Both the position numbers and the translations under genes were made by a program. Positions 28,775-40,700 of a DNA stretch of 64,000 bases are shown one piece after another (position 1 is the first letter of the stretch; every line of letters begins with the position of its first letter). The notes below the pieces were generated by a model. The model was not told the origin of the DNA and did not search any database. It worked only from the letters and a program-made list of their open reading frames with translations. Origin of the DNA: Candidatus Thiomargarita nelsonii (GTDB lineage: Bacteria > Pseudomonadota > Gammaproteobacteria > Beggiatoales > Beggiatoaceae); contig JSZA02000001.1 in the NCBI GenBank assembly GCA_000785145.2, positions 62,001 through 126,000 of the forward strand, given 5' to 3'.

Positions 28775-31700
28775 ATGAGTCATCGGAATGAACTTTTGGC
28801 TAAATTGTCACCGGAAAAGCGTAAACTGGTACTGCAAAAATTACAACAGCAAGTTGCGACAATGCCTTCAATTGTTCCTGTTAGCAAGGATCAAGCTATT
28901 CCTTTATCTTTTGCCCAACAACGGTTATGGTTTTTGGATCAATTAGAAGGTGGTAGTTCACATTATAACGAATTTGGTGCTTCGACTATTGAAGGTCAAC
29001 TGGATGTCTCAGCCTGGCAGAAAAGCCTGACTGAAATTGTGAGGCGTCACGAGATATTGCGTACTATTTTTTCGACCGTCAATGGTTCGCCTGTTCAGAC
29101 AGTCATGCCACTCGCTTCAAACGTAGGCATGCCAATCATAGACTTACAAGCATTGTCAGCTACCGAACAATCTGAAAAAGTACAGTGTTTGGCTTTTGAA
29201 GAATCGCAAGAGGCCTTTGATCTGGCAAATGGTCCACTCGTCCGTTTTACTTTGTTGCGCTTAGGGGCAGAGTCCCATGTATTCTTTCTGAATATGCACC
29301 ATATGGTTTGTGATAACTGGTCAGGGAATATATTCAACCGCGAGATGCTTGCCCTCTATCAAGCTTTCTCAAGCAATGCACTTTCTCCTTTACCTGCATT
29401 ACCTGTTCAGTATGCCGACTTCGCACATTGGCAACGTCAGTGGTTGAACGGGGAAGTGCTAGAAAAGCAACTTCAATATTGGCGACAAAAGTTGGCAGAT
29501 GCACCAGCCCTGTTGGAATTGCCAACAGATAAGCTACGTCCACACGTACAGGCTTTTAAGGGTAAGCATCAACATTTTCAACTCAATCAGGAATTGGCGC
29601 AGTCATTGAAAACACAATGCCAAAAATCCGGCATAACTCTGTTCATGGCACTTTTGACGGCCTTTGTGATTTTGCTTTATCGCTATAGTGGTCAAGAAGA
29701 TGTGGTGATTGGCACTCCCGTTGCGAACCGTAACCGGCGTGAATTAGAAAATTTGATAGGATTGTTTATCAATACCTTGGTTTTACGGACGGATTTGTTG
29801 GGTAATCCCACTGTCCAAGAATTACTTGCCCGGGTACGGCAAATAACTTTGGAGGCTTATGCCAATCAGGATATACCGTTTGAACGTTTAGTGGAGAGTT
29901 TGCAGCCAAAACGGAATTTAAGTCATACGCCGTTATTTCAGGTGATGTTTGGTTTGCATAATGCGCCAGCGGAGAACCGAGAATTGTCAGGACTGACTTT
30001 CACACCCCTGGATGTGGAGAACATTACTGCAAAGTTTGACATAACGTTGCTGATGAAAGAGACTGACCAAGGATTGGTTGGGGTTTGGGAATACAATACC
30101 GATTTATTTGAGGCTGCCACAATTACGCGGATGATAGGGCATTTTCAAACCATTATTGAAGGTATGGTTAGTCATCCAGAACAACGTATTTCTGAATTAG
30201 GATTATTGAGCAAATCCGAGCAGCAACAAATTTTGGTAGAGTGGAACAAGACAGTTACACCGTATCCACAAGATAAGTGCATCCATCAATTGTTTGAGGC
30301 ACAGGTGGAGCGTACTCCGAATGCCGTCGCACTCATATTTGAAAATCAACAACTCACTTACCAAGAATTAAATAGCCACGCTAATAAACTTGCACACTAC
30401 TTACAAACATTAGGTATAAAACCAGAAGTGCTGGTAGGTATTTATATTGAGCGCTCTTTGGAAATGGTCATAGGACTTTTTGGCATTCTCAAAGCCGGCG
30501 GTGCGTATATCCCAATTGATCCAAGTTATCCTCAAGAGCGTGTGGCTTTCATGTTGGAAGATGCTGGAGTGTCAGTGCTGTTGACACAAAATGGATTAGT
30601 GGCTCCAAACTCTAAAATTCCTAAAAATAGGCGGGTTTATTTGGATCGCGACTGGGCCATTATTTCTCAAGCCAGTGATAACAATCCTGTGAGCGGGATC
30701 AAGCCAGAAAATATTGCTTATGTGATTTACACATCAGGCTCCACCGGTCAGCCTAAAGGGGCGATGAATAGTCACTTGGGGATTTGCAATCGCTTGCTTT
30801 GGATGCAGGATGCTTACCAATTAACTGCCAGTGATCGGGTGTTACAAAAAACTCCTTTTAGTTTTGATGTCTCGGTATGGGAATTCTTTTGGCCTCTCTT
30901 AACGGGTGCAGGTTTGGTTGTGGCTAAACCGGGCGGTCATCAAGAAAGTGATTATTTGGTTAACTTGATTGCTAAGCAAAAAATTACTCTTCTGCATTTT
31001 GTCCCATCCATGCTTCGAGTGTTTCTTGAAGCGCCAGATGTTGAGAACTGCAATTCTCTGAGACAGGTGATATGTAGTGGCGAAGAACTCCCGTTTGAAC
31101 TTCAAAAGCGTTTTTTTGCGCGTCTGGACGCACAATTGCACAATCTCTACGGCCCCACGGAAGCCGCTGTTGATGTCACCTTTTGGCATTGTGATAGAAA
31201 CAGTACTTTGTGGCGTGTACCCATTGGCCGTCCTATTGCCAACATCCAAATCTACATTCTGGATAATCATCTTTTGCCTGTTCCTATCGGTGTGTCCGGT
31301 GAACTGCACATTGGCGGTGTTGGTTTAGCGCGAGGCTATCTTAATCGCTCAGAATTAACCCAAGAAAAATTTATTGAAAACCCATTCGGCGAGGAACCCG
31401 GTTCACGTCTCTATAAAACAGGTGACTTAGCCCGTTATCTGCCCGATGGCAATATTGAATATTTGGGTCGCATAGATAACCAAGTCAAGCTGCGCGGTTT
31501 CCGTATTGAGTTGGGCGAAATTGAAGCGGCACTGGCACAACATGATGCTGTCAGGGAAACTGTGGTCATCGTCCAGACAGATCAAAGTGGCGATAAACGT
31601 TTGGTGGCTTATATCGTTTCCATCCAAGAGGAGACTACTCCCAGTGAATGGCGTCAATTTCTGAAGGCACATTTGCCTGAGTACATGGTGCCATCACATT

Positions 31701-34700
31701 TTGTCACGCTAGAGGCATTGCCCCTGACACCCAATGGCAAAATAGATCGCCGCGCTCTTGCTCAGTTATCAGTGAACAGTTATCAGGGAGAAAGTTTTGT
31801 CGCGCCTCGTCATCCAGAAGAAGAATTGTTGGCGGGTATTTGGGCTTCGGTTTTGGGTCTTAAACAGCCAGTGGGTATCTACGACAATTTCTTTGAACTC
31901 GGTGGACATTCCTTGTTGGTAACACAAGTGGTTTCTCGACTGCGCGATACATTTTCTATAGAATTACCGATGCGTCGATTGTTCGAGTCACCTACCATAG
32001 CTGAGTTGGTTCTACATATTGAAACCGCTCGCAGCGAGACAGAGATTCAAGCCCCGCCAATAATCCCCGTTGCCAGAAATGGAAAATTGCCTCTCTCCTT
32101 TACTCAAGAACGCTTGTGGTTTTTGGATCAATTGGAAGGTCAAAATGCCATTTATAATATACCAGCCGCTTTACGTTTAAATGGTGAACTCAATCTAGCC
32201 GCATTGGAACAGAGTTTTAATGAGATTATTCGCCGCCATGAAGTATTGCGTACGACGGTTTCGATGGTCAATGGACAGCCAGTACAAGTTATTGCCCCTT
32301 CATTAACTTTACAAGTAGCCATGGTGGATTTGTTGCCAGAACTTGAACAATCCATTGAGGTGCAACGCTTAGTCACAGCAGAAGCTCAGCGTCCTTTTGA
32401 TCTTGCTAAAGGACCTTTATTGCGTGTCACTTTACTGCGATTGCGTCAAGATGAGCATGTCATTTGCGTCGTTATGCACCACATCGTTTCCGATGCTTGG
32501 TCAACTTGGATATTTATCAAGGAAATTACCGCTCTCTACGAGGCTTTCTCAAAGGGACAGCCTTCACCTTTACCAGAATTGCTCATCCAATATGGAGACT
32601 TTACTCTCTGGCAGCGTCAATGGTTGAGCGGGGATGTGCTGGATCAGCAAATTAACTATTGGCAACAACAGTTAGCTGATGTGCCATCCGTGCTGGAATT
32701 GCCCGCTGATCATTCGCGCCCATCGGCACTCACTTTCCGAGGGCATCTCACGCCGTTTACTCTCAATGAGGAGCTCACCAAGCAGTTAAAGGCTCTGAGT
32801 CAGCGATCTGAAACGACTTTGTTTATGGTGTTATTGGCGGCTTATGCCGTTTTACTTTTTCGCTATAGTGGTCAAGAAGATATTGTTATTGGTTCTCCTA
32901 TTGCTAACCGTAACCGCAAAGAAATTGAGTCGCTAATCGGCTTTTTTGTCAACACTTTGACATTACGCATTGATTTGTCCGGGCAGCCTGCTTTCCTTGA
33001 ATTACTCAAGCGGGTACAAAAAATCGCTTTAGATGCTTATACCCATCAAGACACGCCTTTTGAACAAGTTGTGGAAGCCGTGCAGCCAGAGAGAAATCTG
33101 AGCCATACGCCGTTGTTTCAAGTGATGTTTGGCTTGCAAAATGTACCCGCCGATACGCTCAAACTGCCAGAACTGACTGTCACGCCCTTATCCGTAGAAA
33201 GCGGCACGGCGCGGTGTGATTTGACTTTATTAATGGAAGAGACTGAGCAGGGGCTAACTGGTGTATTGGAATACAGTACCGATTTATTTGATGCAAACAC
33301 GATAGATCGAATGATAGGGCATTTTCAGGCCTTATTGTCTGCTATCGTCGTTCAGCCACAACAATTGATTACTCAATTACAATTATTGACTGACGCGGAA
33401 CAACATCAATTACTGGTGGAGTGGAATAATACTCAAACCGCGTATCCTTATGATCTCTGTATCCATCGGTTATTCGAGGCACAAGTCGAAAAAACGCCAG
33501 AGGCGGTGGCAGTGGTGTTTGCCGAGCAGCAACTCACTTATCGAGAATTGAATGTCCGGGCAAATCAATTAGCGCATTATCTGCAAACTTTGGGAATTGG
33601 TCCAGATGTTCTGGTGGGTTTGTGTGTGGAACGTTCTTTGGAAATGGTCATAGGAGTGTTGGGCATTCTCAAAGCGGGCGGGGCTTATCTCTCGTTGGAT
33701 TCGAGTTATCCCAAGGATAATCTTGCCTTCATGTTGGAAGATTCACAAATATCCGTGTTGTTGACTCAGGAAAAGTTAGTCACCCGGCTGCCCTCGCACA
33801 ATGCGCGTGTTGTTTTATTAGACAGCATTATTATAAATAATAGTCAAGATAATTCTATCAGTGATGTAACCGCCGATAATCTCGCTTATGTCAGTTATAC
33901 GTCTGGCTCTACTGGCCGGCCTAAAGGGGTTTGCATTAACCAGCGAAGCGTCATACGTTTAGTCAAAAATACTAACTACGCGAGTTTTACGGCTGACCGG
34001 GTTTTTCTACAATTTGCGCCTCTCGCTTTTGATGCCTCAACATTGGAATTTTGGGGTGCCCTACTTAATGGCGCGAAATTAGTTGTCATGCCACCTCAAA
34101 CGCCTTCACTGGAAGAGTTGGGGAGCGTCATTAGACAACATAAAGTGACTACGCTGTGGCTGACATCGGGTTTGTTCAACCAGATGGTTGATGAACGGCT
34201 TGAAGATTTAAGCTCCGTGCGTCAACTGTTGGCGGGTGGTGATGTGTTATCAGTGCCACATGTTCGCAAGCTTTTACGAGAACTCAAAGATTGTCAATTG
34301 ATCAATGGTTATGGACCAACTGAGAATACGACTTTTACTTGTTGTTTTCCCATTACCGAAAGCCAAATCGGGACATCCGTTCCGATTGGTCGTCCCATCG
34401 CTAATACCCAAGTTTATATTTTGGACGCTCATCTTCAACCTGTTCCCGTGGGCGTACCCGGCGAACTACACATCGGTGGTGATGGCTTAGCCCAAGGCTA
34501 CCTTAACCGTCCGGAGTTAACCGCCGAAAAATTTATTCTTAATCCTTTTGGCGAGGCTCCCAACTCTCGCCTTTATAAAACGGGAGACTTAGTTCGCTAC
34601 CGAGTTGATGGCAACATAGAATTTTTGGGGCGCATTGATAATCAAGTGAAAATTCGCGGTTTTCGCATTGAACTTGGTGAAATCGAAACGGTACTGGCTC

Positions 34701-37700
34701 AACACTCGACGGTGCAAGAAACCATCGTCGTCGTTAGGGAATACCAAGCCAATGATAAACGTTTGGTAGCATACATTGTTCCTGAGCAAAACGTCGCGGC
34801 GCAAAATACGCCAAGTGAATTGCTCAATTTTCTAAAAGAGAAATTACCCAACTACATGGTGCCATCAGCCTTGGTGATGTTGGATGTTTTACCTTTAAAC
34901 CCTAACGGCAAAGTGGACCGCAATGCTCTGCCAGCACCAGAGAATCTAGTTGATGAGGAAAGTTATGTTGCACCGCGCACACCCACAGAAGAAATATTAG
35001 CCAGCCTTTTCGCTAATATCCTTAAACTAGAAAAAGTGGGGATTAACGACGACTTTTTTGAACGGGGTGGGCATTCTTTGTTGGCAACCCAATTGATCTC
35101 ACGGATACGCAATGCGTTTTCGGTAGAATTGCCGCTGCGTCAATTGTTTGAGTCACCTAGCATAGTGGATTTAGCGGCGCACATTGATGCTGCCTGTCGT
35201 GAAGAACTGAGCCAGTCAGCACCCGCTATTCTGCCGATTGCGAGAGATAAAGCGTTGCCGTTATCTTTTGCTCAGGAGCGGCTATGGTTTTTAGACCAGT
35301 TGGAGCCGGGGAATCCGTTTTACAATGTGCCAATCGCTTTACGCCTCAAGGGTAGGATGCTTATAACCGCACTGGAGCAAAGCCTGCTCGCTCTTGTGCA
35401 GCGTCACGAAGTCTTGCGGACTACCTTTGCTAAGGTGGAGGGCAAGGCTGTGCAGATGATTGCGCCAGATTTTCCGACTTCTCCTATTTTGAAAATCGTT
35501 GAGGTTTCAGAACAGCAAGTGCAAAGTTTGGTGATTGAAGAGGCACAACGTACTTTTGATTTGGCTAAAGATGCTTTGTTGCGGGCAAGCTTACTGCGGC
35601 TTTCGGAAACGGAGTCTATCCTATTATTGACCATGCACCACACGGTGTCGGATGGATGGTCATTGGGGGTATTGGTTCAAGAATTATTGGCTATTTATCC
35701 CGCTTTTTCAAAAGGCGAGCCGTCTCCTTTGCCAAAACTGACTATTCAGTATGCCGATTTTGCCCACTGGCAGCGTCAGTGGTTGAGCGGTGAGGTGCTG
35801 GAAACGCAACTCAATTATTGGAAACCACAATTGGCAGGTGCCCCGCCAATGCTGAAACTGCCCACGGATAGACCACATCCAGCAGTACAAAGTTTTCGTG
35901 GGAGTAGTGAGCAGTTTTATATCAACGGCGATGTAACTAAACAATTAAAATATTTGACTCAACAGGCTGGCACGACTTTATTTATGACTTTGCTGGCGGC
36001 TTTTGCAACTTTACTGTCCCGCTACAGTGATCAGGATGATATGGTTATCGGTGTTCCTATTGCCAACCGTAATCGTGCTGAAATTGAATCATTAATTGGT
36101 TTTTTTGTCAATACCTTGGCGTTACGCATTGATTTGTCTGGCAATCCCACTTTTCCCGTTTTATTAGAACGTGTACGGCAGGTTGCTTTGGATGCTTATA
36201 GTCATCAGGATTTGCCTTTTGAAAAGTTGGTAGATAAACTCGACATTGAGCGTGATTTGAGTTTTAATCCCTTGTTTCAGGTGATGTTTGCTTTGCAAAA
36301 CGCGCCGATGGAGACATTGGAGTTGCCCGATCTGAACATAGTCCCCTTAGAGATGAAGCGGACTAGTGCTTTATTTGATATTGTCTTGGATATTTGGGAA
36401 GTCGATGACTACTTAGTTGGAGTATGGGAATATAATACTGATATATTTGATACATCTACAATTATCAAAATGGTAGGGCATTTTCAAACCTTGCTGGCTG
36501 GCATTGCGGCTAATCCAGAGCAGCCCATTTTTAAATTACCACTACTCACTGACACCGAAAAACATCAGTTGCTTTCTGAAGGGAATGGTATCAGCAAAGA
36601 TTATCCAGTTCATAATCCCTTATCTAATTTGTTTGAAAAACAGGTTGAAGCGACACCTGATCGGGTGGCTGCCGTTCATGCTAACCAACAAATCAGTTAT
36701 GCCCAATTGAATGAGCGTGCGAATCAGATAGCTCACTGGCTACGTCGCGTGGGTATAAAGCGCAATGATTTTGTAGGTATTTTAGAAGAGCGTGGCATTG
36801 ATTTTCTCGCTGCTATGCTGGGTATCTTAAAAGCGGGCGGTGCGTTTTTGCCGATTGATCCGAGCTATCCCGATGATCGGGTGCGGTATATGGTGACGGA
36901 TAGCCAAATTCATACTCTGATTACTCGTAGCGTGTTGTTTGATAAAATTGCCACCGATGTCGAAAAAAGTGGTTATTTGCGTCATTTATTATTTATTGAT
37001 AATAAAGACATCGAAACAGAAGTCACAACCAACCTAAGCCATCTTAATGAACCGACAGATATTGCTTATATGTTATATACGTCCGGTTCAACTGGCTTAC
37101 CAAAAGGGACTATGGTGAGGCACAATGGCGCAGTCAATCATATTTATGCCGAATTTGACGAATTAGCTTTCCATCAAAACTCTGCCTTTTTGCAAAGCGC
37201 ACCCTCGTCATCGGATATTTCCGTGTGGCAATTTCTCGCGCCGCTACTGATCGGTGGACGCACTGTCATTGTGGACTTTGAAACCGTTTGTGATCCAGTC
37301 AAGTTATTTAAGCTTATTAAATTACAACAAGTTACCTTGATTGAGTTGGTGCCAGTTGTCATGCAGGGGGTCCTTGACCATGTTGCACAATTATCACCAG
37401 AAGAACGGGTATTGCCAGATTTAGAATGGGCAATGGTTACTGGTGAAGCTGTCTCAGCCGCGCTCGTCAATCAGTGGCTGCATACTTATCCTACTATTAA
37501 ATTAGTGAATGCTTATGGGCCTACTGAAGCGGCTGATGATATTTGTCAAGCGGTGCTAGATAAGCCCCTGTCAGCAGTTCAACTTAACGTACCTATTGGC
37601 AAACCATTAGCAAACTTGAGTCTTTATATCTTGGATCGGCAGTTACAGTTGTTACCTATTGGGGTGTACGGAGAAATCTGTGTATCTGGCATTGGCGTGG

Positions 37701-40700
37701 GGGCTGGTTATTGGCGTAATGAAGAAAGGACTTGTGCTAGTTTTGTCAAGAATCCTTATGCTGGTGATACTATTTATCGAACCGGTGATTTAGGACGCTG
37801 GTTACCTGATGGTTCGCTCGAATTTGTTGGACGACTTGATCATCAAGTGAAGATTCGTGGATTCCGTATTGAATTGGGTGAAATTGAAGGCGTCTTGTCT
37901 CAATATCCCGCCGTGCGAGAAACGGTTGTTATTGACAGAGAAGATCAGCCTGGAGATAAACGGTTAGTGGCATACTTGGTTGCGAATATGCAAGACGACG
38001 GTTTTCAAGACCAACTCAATGAGTTACATACCGAACAAGTCTCCCTGTGGCAAGATTTACATGAGGATAGCTATAGTGATGCCCCTAGCCATGATGATCC
38101 AAGCTTTAATATTATTGGTTGGGATAGTACCTATACTGGACAACAACTGCCTGATGAAGAAATGCATGAGTGCGTTGATACCACGATTGATAGAATTTTG
38201 GCTTTACAGCCTCAAAATGTGTTAGAAATTGGTTGTGGCACTGGTTTGTTGATGTATCGCATTGTACCTCACTGCAAAAACTATGTAGGCACCGATTTAT
38301 CAAGTGTCGCATTAAAACGACTCGAAGACTCAAAGTCTTTTGTCAACGGCATGGAACACGTCACGCTATTGCAAAAAATGGCCGATGATTTTGAGGGCTT
38401 TGAGACAGACACTTTTGACACGTTGGTAATCAATTCGGTGTTGCAGTATTTTCCGAGTATTGACTATCTGTTGCAGGTATTGAAAGGCGTATTTAATGTT
38501 GTCAAAACTGGGGGGGCTATTTTTATTGGAGATGTGCGTAGTCTGCCCTTATTAGAAAGTTATCATGCTTCGGTGCAATTTTATAAAGCCGAAAATGTTG
38601 TCACACGGTTAGAATTAGATCAACGTATTCGTAAACAAACAGTCCAAGAACAAGAACTTGCCATTGCTCCGGCTTTTTTTATCGCCTTGAAAGCACATTT
38701 TCCACAAATCAGTCAGGTTGAAATTCAGCCAGAACGCGGCTTTTTTCACAATGAAATGACACGCTTCCGCTACGATGTCATTGTGCGTTTAAAAGAAAAA
38801 GTGGAGAGCAAAACCGGGGAAAAGGAGCTTGTTTGGTTGGATTGGCAACAAGAACCATTGGATTTTTCAGCTATTCGGGAGCGATTAGTTAAGACTGAGC
38901 CGCCCTATTTGGCATTGCGTCATGTCGCTAATGCGAGGCTGAAAACTGAAACTAAAGTATTGGGATGGCTGGCTAATGCTGCCAATACAGAAACCGTGGG
39001 TCAATTGCGGGAGTCTTTGTCGGCTTTTGAAACGAAAAATGTTGATCCAGAGGCACTGTGGCAATTAAGTCAAGAATTGCCTTATGACATTAATATCAAT
39101 TGCTCGGTAGATAAAACCGATGGTAGTTATGATGTCATTTTCAAACATCATCAGTGGTCAGAAAGTGAACAAGTGCTCACTGATAACTTGTCACTGATAA
39201 CTGACAAGCCTTGGAGCGAGTACACCAATAATCCGTTGCAAGAGAAATTTACGCGCAAACTCTTGCCACAGTTGCGTAGTTTCCTGAAAGAAAAACTGCC
39301 CGCTCACATGCTACCCACTGATTTTGTGGTATTGAAAAATTTTCCACTGATGCCTAATGGTAAAGTGGATCGTGAGGCGTTGCCTGCCCCGGATACGTCC
39401 AGAAATATTTTGACCGAAGGCTATGTTGCACCCAGCAATCCCATTGAAGAAGGTTTAGCCACTATCTGGGCTGAGGTACTCGGATTGGAGCAAGTCGGCA
39501 TTCACGACAATTTCTTTGAATTAGGCGGGCATAGTCTCAAAGCGACACAAGTGATTAGCCGTATTCACAAGGACTTGGGCGTTGAAATGGCGTTGCGCGA
39601 TATTTTCAACGGTCCCACCATTGCCGAATTAGCCTTCGAACTCAGCACCAAGAGTACCACAATCTATTTTGACATTGAGCGTGTGCCGGATGCGGAACAT
39701 TATCCAGTCTCTCATGCCCAACGGCGTTTATGGGTGCTGGCGCAGATGGAGGGTGGTAGTGCTGCTTATCATATGGCTTCTGCCATAGTGTTAGAAGGTA
39801 ATATAGAACGGGCAGCTTTTGAGCAGGCTTTTTCAGCCTTGGTGGAACGCCACGAGTCTTTGCGGACAAACTTTATCAGTGTGGATGGTGAACCTCGGCA
39901 ACAAATTCACAAGCAAATAGATGCACAAATGGGTTTTATGGATTTGAGCTTTGAGGCTGATCCACAACAACGCGCCCAAGAATTAGCCCTTGAAGATGCC
40001 CGCACCGAATTTGATCTGGAAACAGAGCCACTGATTAGAATGTCGGTGTTGAAACTCGCGGATAAGCAATCAGTGCTGCTATTCAATATGCACCACATCA
40101 TTTCTGATGGTTGGAGCTTGGATGTGTTAGCGCGAGAATTTATTCAACTTTACACCACGCCTTCACTTCCACCGCTGCGTATTCAATATAGAGACTATGC
40201 TTTCTGGCAAAATAATTTATTGCAAAGCGAGGCTGTCACTATCCATCGGGATTACTGGCACGAAAAATTGGCGGGCGAAATTCCCGCTCTCAACTTGCCA
40301 ACCGATTTTCCGCGTCCACCCGTAAAAACTTATAATGGCAAGCAATATTGTCATCTAACAACAGTGCCGATGCCGGATTTACAAAATTTTAGCCGTCAAC
40401 ATAACGTTAGCTTATTTATGACGTTGGTGGCATTGGTGAAAGTGTTATTTTATCGCTACACGGCGCAAGAGGACATTATTATTGGCAGTCCAATGGCAGG
40501 ACGGGATCATGCTGATTTAGAAAATCAGATCGGTTTTTATGTCAATACACTGGTGTTGCGTGATCATATCTCTGGTGAAATGTCTTTTGCCGATTTTCTA
40601 CAACAACTTAGAAAAACTACCCTTGAGGCGTATGAACATCAAATCTACCCATTTGATCGCTTAGTGCAAGACTTGAATCTGCACCGTGATGTGAGCCGTT

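Noticed and set aside
30899..31309. 136-aa minus-strand ORF inside the 4705-aa NRPS
   Set aside because: Shadow of the A1 domain coding sequence, with no recognisable motifs or ribosome binding site.
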